A program made the translations under genes and the position numbers. A model generated the notes under the pieces. That model worked only from the letters and a program-made list of their open reading frames with translations, had not been told where the DNA came from and ran no database searches. 34,500 nucleotides of DNA from Methanomassiliicoccales archaeon. Its GTDB lineage: Archaea > Thermoplasmatota > Thermoplasmata > Methanomassiliicoccales > UBA472. The stretch is from contig JAPKYJ010000012.1 in the NCBI GenBank assembly GCA_026394375.1, forward strand, positions 1 through 34,500, given 5' to 3'. This document shows positions 1-7,296 of this stretch, in pieces (within the stretch, counting starts at the first letter, position 1; every line of letters starts with the position of its first letter).

Positions 1-2
1 AG

Positions 3-53
3 AACATCCGCGTCTGCAAGGATTGCCGGGATGCGCGAGACGACCGGCAAACC
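3..53 (+). CDS. possible C-terminal end of an unidentified protein (partial)
   Basis: The reading frame opening at base 3 gives 17 residues, NIRVCKDCRDARDDRQT, before a TGA stop. It contains a CxxC pair (VCKDC), and its third codon positions are mostly G or C, as in the confident genes of this window. It could therefore be the tail of a small zinc-ribbon protein that begins outside the window. There are too few residues to name a family, and the frame could be open by chance. Confidence 0.3.
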
Positions 54-113
54 TGAAGAAAGACCTTGCGCCTTCGGGTCGAGCGGTGATCGAGCGCCTT
101 AGAAAGCGGAAAA

Positions 114-191
114 TGGCGGGCCTGTGGGGATTCGAACCCCATTATTTGGCTTCGAAGGCCAAAATGATAATCCACGCTACCCTACTGGCCA
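114..191 (-). tRNA. tRNA-Arg (anticodon UCG), poorly paired
   Basis: On the minus strand there is a perfect five-pair anticodon stem (TTGGC/GCCAA) around the loop CTTCGAA, giving anticodon TCG. A perfect T arm (TGGGG, TTCGAAT, CCCCA) follows, and a CCA tail is encoded at 116-114. The acceptor is imperfect: TGGCCAG faces CAGGCCC, so U1 opposes C72 and A6 opposes A67. In the D stem G11 faces A24. The D arm resembles that of the intact tRNA-Arg(GCG) at 11656 but with an extra loop base. The upstream AT box is weak compared with the other tRNAs here. It may be a functional but divergent tRNA, a decaying copy, or contain sequence errors. Confidence 0.8.
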
Positions 192-328
192 TTTGGACTG
201 CCTAGCTATGATTCGTACCGTTCATAAGGTTGCCGTAGGAAGGGAGGAGGACGGTGGCATCGCTCCTCTTTCTCATCGGAGGCTTCTTTGCCAGCACCGA
301 TCGGAGGCCATTCCTCTGGCTTTCTGAC

Positions 329-339
329 AAAATATAAAG
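329..339 (+). promoter_or_regulatory. TATA box of hypE
   Basis: The sequence AAATATAAAGA is centred about 29 bases before the ATG at 363. That spacing places the transcription start at or just before the start codon, so a leaderless mRNA is predicted. This supports choosing 363 over the in-frame ATG at 288. Confidence 0.65.
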
Positions 340-362
340 AGCGGGCGGCCAATCGGCAGCGC

Positions 363-1409
363 ATGAAGAGGGTGACCATGGGCCACGGGGCAGGGGGGGA
401 GATGATGCAGGAGTTGCTCAGCAAGCACATCATTCCCTTCTTGCCCAAGGTCCCGTCGGAAGTGCCGCTAAGCTCTTTCGACGATTCCGCGGTGGTCGAT
501 GGCATCGTCTTCACTACGGATGCGCACACCGTCAAACCGCTATTCTTCCCCGGCGGGGACATCGGATCGCTGAGCGTCTATGGGACGGTGAACGACATCT
601 CCGTGATGGGCGCCAGACCGCTGGCCATCGCCTGCGCCATGATCTTGGAGGAGGGGTTGGAGCTCGAGGTACTGGAGAGGATAGCGAAGAGCGTCGGTGA
701 CGCTTCTCAGATAGCTGGAGTGCCGGTGGTCACGGGCGACACCAAGGTCATGGAGTCTGGCAAGATCGAGCGCATGGTCATCGCCACCTCCGCCATCGGT
801 CGGAGGAGCGAGTTCCTGGACCGTGACCTGGACGTTGCCATGCAGTATCGAAAGGTCGACTCGAAGTGGATGACGGACGACAACCTCCGCGACGGAGACG
901 CAGTGATCGTCACTGGCACGGTGGGCGATCACGGCATAGCACTGCTTTCTTTCCGCGAAGGCTACGGATTCGAGAGCCAGGTGCAAAGCGATTGCGCACC
1001 GCTGAACCGACTGGTGGAGGACGTGCTCAAGGTCGGGGGGGCCGTGTGCATGAAAGACCCGACCCGTGGAGGATTGGCCAACGCCGTCAACGAATGGACC
1101 TCGAAGTCCAAGGTGGGCATGGAGGTGGATGAGACGTCCGTGCCCATCGCTGATCCGGTCCGCAACGCCTGCGATATGCTTGGCTTGGACCCCATGACCA
1201 TCGGCAACGAGGGCAAGATGATCGTAGGAGTGGTGCCGGAGATGGCCGAGGATGTGCTTGGGGCCATACGCAAAAACCCTCTCGGTAAGAACGCGGCCAT
1301 CATCGGGCATGCTACCTCGAAGGTCAGGGGCGTGGTGCTGAGGACCGAGGTGGGTGGTAGGAGGATACTCGAGCCTCCGGTGGGAGACCCGGTTCCACGA
1401 ATCTGCTGA
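363..1409 (+). CDS. hypE: hydrogenase maturation protein HypE (carbamoyl dehydratase)
   Basis: HypE takes the carbamoyl group from HypF onto its C-terminal cysteine and dehydrates it with ATP to a thiocyanate, the source of the cyanide ligands of [NiFe] hydrogenase. The 348-residue product has the family length. It shows MGHGAGGEMM at the N terminus, FDDSAV, the PLFFPGGDIG and GTVNDISVMGARP motifs, EEGLELE, VVTGDTKV, the KDPTRGGLA motif, and the diagnostic C-terminal PRIC whose last residue is the modified cysteine. The start is set by the TATA spacing. No other hyp gene or hydrogenase subunit lies in the window, so its partners must be elsewhere. It ends base-to-base against the convergent gene at 1410. 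Confidence 0.96.
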   Translation: MKRVTMGHGAGGEMMQELLSKHIIPFLPKVPSEVPLSSFDDSAVVDGIVFTTDAHTVKPLFFPGGDIGSLSVYGTVNDISVMGARPLAIACAMILEEGLELEVLERIAKSVGDASQIAGVPVVTGDTKVMESGKIERMVIATSAIGRRSEFLDRDLDVAMQYRKVDSKWMTDDNLRDGDAVIVTGTVGDHGIALLSFREGYGFESQVQSDCAPLNRLVEDVLKVGGAVCMKDPTRGGLANAVNEWTSKSKVGMEVDETSVPIADPVRNACDMLGLDPMTIGNEGKMIVGVVPEMAEDVLGAIRKNPLGKNAAIIGHATSKVRGVVLRTEVGGRRILEPPVGDPVPRIC

Positions 1410-2000
1410 TCACACCAGCGACTGGATGTAGAAGCAGATCAGGAAAGCTGCCACCCCGACCAAGGCCATCCTCGTCCCTTGTATCAGAGGATTGCGCTTT
1501 CCCAGCCGGCCCATCACCAGACCGGTGATGAAGAGCATGGAAATGGCCAAACTCACGGCTATCCAGGCGGCGGTCGCGATATCCCCGGGAGAGATGAGCA
1601 AGAACGGCGTGAGGATGATCGCACCCGCAGTCAGCGGCGCAAGGAAGTTGACGAGGGCGATGAGGATTATCGAGGCCCTTGATGAGCGTCCGATGTGGGT
1701 GTCCTCAAGCGACCGAAGCAAGGCCTTCTCAATCTCGTCAATACGGCGATTCTGCTCCATGCTCTCGGCCTCGAACACGCTCACCCCGGTCGAGATCCCT
1801 AGGGCAACGGCGCTCGTGAGGATCGTCGCGATCACGACCCTAAAGTCCGGATGTTCCGAGAGCGCGCCTCCTACGATTATGCCTAACATGACGAAGGTCG
1901 AGTCGAATATCGTGTTGACGAAGTATCGTCTAATCGTAGGGCCGGTACCGGGCATGGACAGGGCCGCGTCCACCCTGGCCTTGATCCTTTTCCTTACCAT
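1410..2000 (-). CDS. CCC1/VIT-like membrane protein, TIGR00267 family
   Basis: The 196-residue integral membrane protein has about five hydrophobic segments. The N-terminal RRYFVNTIFDSTFVMLGIIVGG block and the SxGVSVFEAE segment after the second helix are typical of the archaeal branch (TIGR00267) related to yeast Ccc1 and plant VIT1 iron/manganese transporters. A charged cytoplasmic stretch of about 35 residues (EQNRRIDEIEKALLRSLED and onwards) separates the N-terminal two helices from the C-terminal three. Transport of divalent metal is known for relatives, not for this subgroup, so the substrate is an inference. It is transcribed towards hypE and the two stop codons abut with no spacer. 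Confidence 0.85.
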   Translation of the reverse strand: MVRKRIKARVDAALSMPGTGPTIRRYFVNTIFDSTFVMLGIIVGGALSEHPDFRVVIATILTSAVALGISTGVSVFEAESMEQNRRIDEIEKALLRSLEDTHIGRSSRASIILIALVNFLAPLTAGAIILTPFLLISPGDIATAAWIAVSLAISMLFITGLVMGRLGKRNPLIQGTRMALVGVAAFLICFYIQSLV

Positions 2001-2136
2001 TGCCTATCGTCCAAGCAGCAAAACAAGCGGTGCGCGTATTCGATGCTTTCGGTTCGCGCCCGTCTTCTTCTCTCGTTGAGACCGTCTTGCAGGCGTTTTT
2101 TCACTAATCCAGCACTCGCTCGTCCTTGCATAATTT

Positions 2137-2147
2137 ATAAATAGTCC
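2137..2147 (+). promoter_or_regulatory. TATA box of the secreted metalloprotease gene
   Basis: The AT-rich run TTTATAAATA lies about 90 bases before the start at 2233. Transcription would begin near 2165-2170 and leave a leader of about 65 bases that ends with a strong ribosome binding site (AGGAGGGG at 2221-2228), unlike the leaderless genes elsewhere in the window. Confidence 0.6.
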
Positions 2148-2232
2148 GCTCCCGAATAATCGCAATTACGAGTGTGGCCGTTGGCCTCGGGCGCTACATT
2201 CTGCCCAGGCGACGGGATTCAGGAGGGGCAAG

Positions 2233-5013
2233 ATGCTCAAGAATGCAACCAAGGTTATCAGCATAGTGATAGTGTTGACGATGGTTGTTGGTGCTTTTGC
2301 CGTGCTTATGACGGCCGGCAGCGCCAAGACCTCGTCAGGTGAGAAAGCGGTGATCGCGGACGTTGAGAGAATGGACGTCGACCCGCTGATGAAAGCGCAG
2401 AGTCTGAACGTGGGCGAACTGTATTATCAATACCACGCCCTTGCCAGTCCGACCTATCGGCCAGGTGAAATCTACGACGTCAACGACACGGCCCTCTTCT
2501 TGACTGACGATTACGGCAAGTGGGCTTGGAACGTTACCGACCCCACCCCCTTCATGCTGTTCAAGAAGCGCGCGGAGCGCACATCCTGCGAGATCTGGGT
2601 CGCTACCGATCTGTCCTTCCCCGACGGGGACCCGAGGAACGACGGCAGGATTGTGATCAATGACACTGCGGCCAACTACATGGCCGACCAGTTCAACAAC
2701 ACCATCTACCCGATCGAGACCCAGTATTTCGGCCTGCCACCGGCAAATGACGGTTCGGAATCAGTGATAACCCCAGATTTCGAGACCAACGTCAGCGGAC
2801 GGGTCATGATCATGATTTTCAACATCGTGGACGATAGCTTCTGGGATCCCGGATATCCATACTACATAGCGGGCTACTTCTCCCCCTCGCTCGATGACAT
2901 GTACGACCGGAACATCATACACATCGACAACTATGAATGGGCTAACAGGACCACTGAGTTTGTGGATCATCCGTTCGTATATGAGAGCACCGTGGCTCAC
3001 GAGTACGAGCACCTATTGAACAATTTCCAGAATCCTGCGCAAGAGAGCTTCCTGGATGAAGGCTGCGCGATGTACGCGGAGATGCTCTGTGGATATGGAG
3101 TGCCATGGAGCCACATCGACCGCTTCCTGGCCACCCCAGACAACTCGCTGATAGAGTGGGGCGACCAGGGAGATTTGAACAGCCTAGCTGATTACGGAGC
3201 AGCGGCGCTGTACGTCATATGGCTGAGCGACCACTTCGGGTCCGACTTCATCGTCCACCTGGTCAACAGCACCTGGGAGGAAGTGACCTATAGCGGGATA
3301 GCTGCCATCAACGCAGCGTTCGAGAATCTTGGCTGGAGCAAGTGGGACTTCGACCGCTCGTTCAACTCCTGGCGTCTGGCGAACCTGATCCAAGCGAACA
3401 GTCCGGGCAACGGATTGTACAACTACAAGTCGTTGGACTTCGCCGACTCTAGCTATATAAACCACGGGCCGTTGGTCTATGACTACTATCCATGCAGGGA
3501 TTACGCCCAGAGCGGTGACTCCTGGATAGAGTCAGCAGCATGGGAGTTTGGCAAGACGATAACCTACGAAGGTACTGTGTTGGACGTCTCCAAGGTCGGC
3601 TCCTATGGTACTGATTATGTCAACGTCAAGGGCGGCAGTCCGCCATTAGCACCTGGCTTGCCTGCTCGGTGGTGGTCGGGGATCAGTTCGTTCGAGGCGA
3701 AGTTCGGCTTCCAGGGCGACCCTGAGGTGAAGACCGGCTGGCAGATCATTGATGTGCCGGTCACCACTGGCGACGTGCTGTTCGAAGACGACTTCAACCA
3801 CGGTGGAGCTCTGCCCAACTGGACATTGTCCAGCCCTGGAGCGTACGACAGTCCATGGCAGGCGGTTCAGAGACCTGATGTGGAAGATCCCACCAACTAC
3901 TTCGCCCTGGCAAACGGTGACATTACAGCGGCAGTCGGCAACACCATCGATGAATGGATGAAGACGGTCAATGGCTTCGACACAACGGGATATGACCACC
4001 TGGTGCTGACCCTGAAGAACGACTTCCAGACCTTCTACAAGAACCGCCAGTTCGGCGTCATCTACTTCTCCATCGATGATGGGGCCCACTGGAAGGCATT
4101 GACTTCGTTCACGCAGGACTCCGTTTACCGCCAAATCCGCCAACCGTTCGCGAACGGGTACGCCGATGTGGCCATAAACGCCGATGATCTCGTTGGATTC
4201 AGCGACGTGCACTTGGCATTCAGGTATTTCACCGACAACGCGAATGGTAATAGCAGATGGTGGGCGTTCGATGACCTGCAGGTGACGGCGGTCGACACGA
4301 CCAAGATGTGGTGGTCCGGCACAGGCTCTTTGAAGGACTACCGCCTGGTGGGCGACCTGGACCTGACCAGCTTCGAGGAGGAAGATGTCATCCTGGGCCT
4401 GGACACCAAGTGGGGAATCGAATCCGGTTGGGACTTCGGCTTCGTGCAGGTATCCACTGACGAAGGGGCGACCTGGGAGTCGGTCGAGGGAACATACACG
4501 ACCATGGACCACGACCCCTCCGTGAAGGAGGAGATCGCGGCCGAGCTACCGGGGATAACCGACTACAACCCGAGCTGGGGCAACTCTGGCTGGGCCGCAT
4601 TGGACCATGCCGAATATAACCTCACTGCATATGCGGGAGAGGTGGTCAAGCTCCGCTTCCGGTATATGACCGACTGGGCCACTGAGTACGAAGGCTGGTT
4701 CATCAAGAACGTGACGCTGAACGGAGAACTGATCGATGACGCCGACAGCCTGATCGCGTTCACACCTGACCCGGCGTACTCTGACGCAGAGTGGATGGTA
4801 TCCCTCTACGCCACCAACGACGGCAGTCCGAGCCTTGAGGACGGTGTATACTACCTACCGATCGTCATGAACCTCAACCTTAACGACGATCAGTCGGTGC
4901 AGAAGGCGTTGGACAGCCTGATCGTGTACAGATACCTGTACATCCTGATCAGCCCCAAGATCGGTCCAGCGGACTACGGCTTCGGCATCTACAACACGTA
5001 TATCTTTATCTAG
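2233..5013 (+). CDS. secreted zinc metalloprotease, M6/M30-like, with C-terminal beta-sandwich domains
   Basis: This 926-residue protein starts with a signal sequence (KNAT, then a hydrophobic run to about residue 31) and is predicted to be exported. The catalytic site is HEYEH at residues 256-260 (HExxH), followed by FLDEG, whose Glu276 is the likely third zinc ligand, a gluzincin arrangement as in M30-like peptidases. Several immune-inhibitor-A-like beta-sandwich modules follow from about 480 (FEDDFNHGG, then TGYDHLVLTL, VIYFSIDDGAHW, FVQVSTDEGATWESV, VVKLRFRY). These may bind carbohydrate or protein. No C-terminal membrane anchor is visible, so release from the cell is possible. The start is fixed by an AGGAGG site 8 bases upstream. 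The substrate is unknown; the exact MEROPS family is uncertain. Confidence 0.85.
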   Translation: MLKNATKVISIVIVLTMVVGAFAVLMTAGSAKTSSGEKAVIADVERMDVDPLMKAQSLNVGELYYQYHALASPTYRPGEIYDVNDTALFLTDDYGKWAWNVTDPTPFMLFKKRAERTSCEIWVATDLSFPDGDPRNDGRIVINDTAANYMADQFNNTIYPIETQYFGLPPANDGSESVITPDFETNVSGRVMIMIFNIVDDSFWDPGYPYYIAGYFSPSLDDMYDRNIIHIDNYEWANRTTEFVDHPFVYESTVAHEYEHLLNNFQNPAQESFLDEGCAMYAEMLCGYGVPWSHIDRFLATPDNSLIEWGDQGDLNSLADYGAAALYVIWLSDHFGSDFIVHLVNSTWEEVTYSGIAAINAAFENLGWSKWDFDRSFNSWRLANLIQANSPGNGLYNYKSLDFADSSYINHGPLVYDYYPCRDYAQSGDSWIESAAWEFGKTITYEGTVLDVSKVGSYGTDYVNVKGGSPPLAPGLPARWWSGISSFEAKFGFQGDPEVKTGWQIIDVPVTTGDVLFEDDFNHGGALPNWTLSSPGAYDSPWQAVQRPDVEDPTNYFALANGDITAAVGNTIDEWMKTVNGFDTTGYDHLVLTLKNDFQTFYKNRQFGVIYFSIDDGAHWKALTSFTQDSVYRQIRQPFANGYADVAINADDLVGFSDVHLAFRYFTDNANGNSRWWAFDDLQVTAVDTTKMWWSGTGSLKDYRLVGDLDLTSFEEEDVILGLDTKWGIESGWDFGFVQVSTDEGATWESVEGTYTTMDHDPSVKEEIAAELPGITDYNPSWGNSGWAALDHAEYNLTAYAGEVVKLRFRYMTDWATEYEGWFIKNVTLNGELIDDADSLIAFTPDPAYSDAEWMVSLYATNDGSPSLEDGVYYLPIVMNLNLNDDQSVQKALDSLIVYRYLYILISPKIGPADYGFGIYNTYIFI

Positions 5014-5019
5014 GCCGAC

Positions 5020-5062
5020 CCAAACCCTTTTTCATTTTCCATTTTCTTTTCTTGCTTTTGGG
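5020..5062 (+). terminator. T-rich transcription terminator after the metalloprotease gene
   Basis: Directly after the stop codon the coding strand holds several runs of T separated by C (CCTTTTTC, ATTTTCC, ATTTTCTTTTC, TTTTG), with no strong hairpin. This is the usual archaeal intrinsic terminator form. Confidence 0.65.
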
Positions 5063-5080
5063 AGCCTAATGCAGCCTAGC

Positions 5081-5090
5081 ATTTTATATC
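5081..5090 (+). promoter_or_regulatory. TATA box of tRNA-Val
   Basis: ATTTTATATC is centred about 25 bases ahead of the first base of the tRNA, which is the expected archaeal spacing. Confidence 0.75.
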
Positions 5091-5110
5091 TGCTAGATGT
5101 TCAGAAGCAC

Positions 5111-5215
5111 GGGCTCATGGTCTAGCGGTCATGAGTTGCTCAGGCGATCCCTGGACGGCTGACAGACAACGCCCTTACACGGCGTAGATCGCCGGTTCGA
5201 ATCCGGCTGAGCCCA
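5111..5215 (+). tRNA. tRNA-Val (anticodon UAC) with a 32-base intron in the D arm
   Basis: The acceptor stem is perfect (GGGCTCA with TGAGCCC, discriminator A5215), as are the T arm (GCCGG, TTCGAAT, CCGGC) and the anticodon stem (ACGCC with GGCGT) around loop CTTACAC, giving UAC. The D arm reads directly only if about 32 bases are removed. Exons 5111-5133 and 5166-5215 give a 73-base tRNA with D-stem pairs G10-C25, U11-A24 and C12-G23. No CCA is encoded. The splice falls between positions 23 and 24, not at the usual 37/38. Confidence 0.92.
5134..5165 (+). other. tRNA-Val intron, relaxed bulge-helix-bulge
   Basis: Three-base bulges TGA (5132-5134) and AGA (5164-5166) flank a four-pair central helix, GTTG of the intron with CAAC of the second exon. 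Beyond it TCAG (5140-5143) pairs with CTGA (5159-5162) after one C-C mismatch. The outer helix is missing, so this is a relaxed motif. Cutting after the second base of each bulge yields exactly the canonical D stem. Confidence 0.75.
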
Positions 5216-5307
5216 CTTCCCTTCTCACGTGGATGTCTGCTCCTATTTCATTCCGGCGTGACCCTGGTGGCCCCAGTCGCTCTCTCCTTTCCCCAAGCTC
5301 GGTCGGC

Positions 5308-5316
5308 AAAAGATAA
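5308..5316 (+). promoter_or_regulatory. possible TATA box of the glycosyltransferase gene
   Basis: AAAAGATAA lies about 47 bases before the ATG at 5359. It would give a leader of roughly 20 bases holding a weak AAGGAAGA ribosome binding site. Confidence 0.4.
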
Positions 5317-5358
5317 GAGCAGAGCGACTGTTTCAGCCACCAAGGAAGATCGAGAACG

Positions 5359-6243
5359 ATGAGGATACTCGAGATACTTGACCGGAACTGGAATGTCCAT
5401 GACCTTCTCGTGAGAGGTGTCGATGAGTCCGAGGGGAAGGCCAGCGAGTATCTTTCTTCCCAAGGGATTGAGTGGAGACTTGGAGATGCTGATGATATCA
5501 GATCCGCTGAGGCTTTGCTTTTCAAGGGAGTAATTGTCTATCCACCAGGACCTAGGAATGTGACCCGTTCGGTTCATTTGGAACTGATGAAAAGAATCTC
5601 GGACAAGCCTTATGTGACGCTATTCGGAGAGCCGCGAGAGTATTGTTGGCCTTCCTACGACCTGTGCGATCCAGCGAGAGCGTTCAGCGTGGCACCAGGA
5701 AAGAGAATGAACAGGATATTCTTCCCCAGCAATTGGGCCGATCCCGAGGTCGAGAGCTGGGAGAAGCGCGAGGACAGGATCTGCTGGATCGGACGGCCAA
5801 TGAGATCGCGGATCCAGGCGGCGAAGAAGTTGATCGAGGAAGGTGTCGAGCTCGACATCTACAGCAAGAGGCCTTGGCCGTTGGAACAATGGAAAGGCTT
5901 CGCTCCGGATGAGATGGAGCTATCGAGACGGTACCGCTACAGGATCGTCTTTGAGAACGAATGGACGAACAAGTACCACTCAGAGAAGTTGTTCAACTCC
6001 ATCAAGTATGGATGCGTGACGTTCTACGGTTCGGACGCCTCCCTAGACCTCCCACAGCTCAAAGGGGCATATTCGCCCTACAGCTTGGAAAACGTCAAAA
6101 GAAGGGATGAGCTGGCACCGTCCATCCTCTCGAACATCAAGCAGTTCATGTTCTCCGATAGTTGGAAGATGTACTCCATGAAGACCTTCTTTGATACTTT
6201 GATCAACAAGCTCAAGGAAGATGCCCGGGAACGCACGGCCTGA
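5359..6243 (+). CDS. GT10-family (alpha-1,3-fucosyltransferase-like) glycosyltransferase
   Basis: The 294-residue protein has no signal peptide or membrane segment. Its C-terminal half carries the GT10 donor-binding signature: YRIVFENEWTNKYHSEKLFNS at about 195-215, where FEN and the Glu of SEK correspond to conserved positions in bacterial and animal fucosyltransferases, followed by YGCVTFYGS. Upstream are GEPREYCWPSYD and a WIGRPMRSR segment typical of the domain junction. Family members use GDP-fucose or related nucleotide sugars. The acceptor here is unknown; S-layer or surface glycoprotein N-glycans are an inference. It stands alone beside a tRNA gene, and its codon use looks less GC-biased than its neighbours, so horizontal acquisition is possible. 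Confidence 0.72.
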   Translation: MRILEILDRNWNVHDLLVRGVDESEGKASEYLSSQGIEWRLGDADDIRSAEALLFKGVIVYPPGPRNVTRSVHLELMKRISDKPYVTLFGEPREYCWPSYDLCDPARAFSVAPGKRMNRIFFPSNWADPEVESWEKREDRICWIGRPMRSRIQAAKKLIEEGVELDIYSKRPWPLEQWKGFAPDEMELSRRYRYRIVFENEWTNKYHSEKLFNSIKYGCVTFYGSDASLDLPQLKGAYSPYSLENVKRRDELAPSILSNIKQFMFSDSWKMYSMKTFFDTLINKLKEDARERTA

Positions 6244-6339
6244 GCTCGTCCGACGAAATGCACTGATCGGGGGCGGACCGAATCATCGCGCTAGATGCAT
6301 AGGCTGCCGCGATGGAGCGTGATGGGTTGCTCTCCGTTG

Positions 6340-6372
6340 AATGGAAAAAGATGATGATTGGGGCGTTGCCCC
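6340..6372 (-). terminator. hairpin plus T-run downstream of the heliorhodopsin gene
   Basis: Read on the minus strand, GGGGC, loop AAC and GCCCC (6372-6360) follow the stop codon, then ATCATCATC and a TTTTT run. This is a plausible intrinsic terminator. Confidence 0.45.
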
Positions 6373-6383
6373 CGGTTCTTCTA

Positions 6384-7175
6384 TCAACCGCCCCGCAATG
6401 TGCCAGCGAACACCTGCCAGGCCAACAGGCTCTTCGCCACCAGGCTGAGCACGATGTACATGCGCTCTCCGTAGAGGTAGTCCTTGTACTTGCCCTTGGC
6501 GCGGTACTGCAGCACCATGTTCAACGCGAAGATGTTGAAGAAGAAGGCGATGCTGATCACGATCGCATACACGAAGGTGGGGATGGCGGTCGTCGACCCG
6601 GCTCCGAAGAAGTAGATGAGCAAACCCACCCACGGCATGAGCCCGGCGAAGCAGCCGAAGATGAAGGCGGTCCAGTTGGTCTTCTCCGTGGTCTGGTTGT
6701 GCAGCTCCATCATCCAGCCGAACAGGTTCATGCAGGCGTTGAGGGCGAACAGCAGGATCAGCGAGACGAAGTCCCACATGCCGCAGAGCCAGGCGATGAC
6801 CACGATCATGAAGGACGAGGACACCGAGTACTCGATCCAGCGGGCAGGGTTGATGTGCTTCTTCAGGTTCCTCACATACCAGGGGTAGCCCCAGGGGGAT
6901 GCGAGCACGAAGTGCGCGATGGCGCTCATGAACAGGAACAGCGAAATCAGCGGGCCCAAAGGCACTGTGAACAGCACTTCCAGCTGGGGCGCGGGCGGCT
7001 GCCCTCCTCCTGGAAAGTTCAGGAAAGCGGAGGTGATGGTCATCTTCACGCTCCAGTTGGCGATCAGAAGCATTATCGTACCCTGGATGAGGTGCAAGAG
7101 CCCCATGAAGGCGTTGAACCTCCTCAGCTTGCGGTACTTCTCTTCCTCGGTCACTTCCGTGAACTTTGCGGACAT
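6384..7175 (-). CDS. heliorhodopsin (retinal-binding seven-helix photoreceptor)
   Basis: The 263-residue protein has seven hydrophobic helices. The last contains LSLVAKSLLAWQVFAGTL, the heliorhodopsin retinal-binding segment, with the Schiff-base lysine at K248. The third helix holds RWIEYSVSSSF, with E115 matching the single counterion (E107 in HeR 48C12). Histidines H28 and H88 match the conserved pair near the retinal. Heliorhodopsins insert with the N terminus inside, opposite to type-1 rhodopsins. They have slow photocycles and mostly no pump activity, so sensing or enzyme regulation is assumed for the family. The ATG at 7175 is preferred to 7286 because family homology begins at KYRKLRRFN and a TATA box lies just upstream. 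No carotenoid or retinal gene is in the window. Confidence 0.95.
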   Translation of the reverse strand: MSAKFTEVTEEEKYRKLRRFNAFMGLLHLIQGTIMLLIANWSVKMTITSAFLNFPGGGQPPAPQLEVLFTVPLGPLISLFLFMSAIAHFVLASPWGYPWYVRNLKKHINPARWIEYSVSSSFMIVVIAWLCGMWDFVSLILLFALNACMNLFGWMMELHNQTTEKTNWTAFIFGCFAGLMPWVGLLIYFFGAGSTTAIPTFVYAIVISIAFFFNIFALNMVLQYRAKGKYKDYLYGERMYIVLSLVAKSLLAWQVFAGTLRGG

Positions 7176-7207
7176 CGAAGATCTCACTAGTCGACTTGCG
7201 AACGGGC

Positions 7208-7218
7208 GATATATGTAA
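7208..7218 (-). promoter_or_regulatory. TATA box of the heliorhodopsin gene
   Basis: On the minus strand TTACATATATC is centred about 38 bases before the ATG at 7175, giving a predicted leader of about 10-12 bases. This supports the shorter start. Confidence 0.55.
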
Positions 7219-7296
7219 CTTATCCTACTCCTTTTTCGTTGAGAATGGGAAAAGTAGTTGAGTGGCCAATCGTTTCCCGCAGGCATCGGTGCGTAA

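Noticed and set aside
206-562. 118-residue open frame on the minus strand
   Set aside because: It overlaps the tRNA-side leader and the N-terminal coding part of hypE, has no recognisable motif, and reads as a shadow of the opposite strand.
540-1310. Long minus-strand frame of 256 residues inside hypE
   Set aside because: It is His/Asp/Arg-rich, as expected for the antisense of a GC-rich gene, and hypE on the plus strand is certain.
1492-2079. 195-residue plus-strand frame opposite the CCC1-like gene
   Set aside because: The minus-strand product has clear membrane helices and family motifs; the plus frame is Ser/Met/Arg-rich antisense.
5111-6243. Integrated element at tRNA-Val
   Set aside because: There is no integrase, no second copy of the tRNA 3' end as an attachment site, and only one gene of unusual composition.
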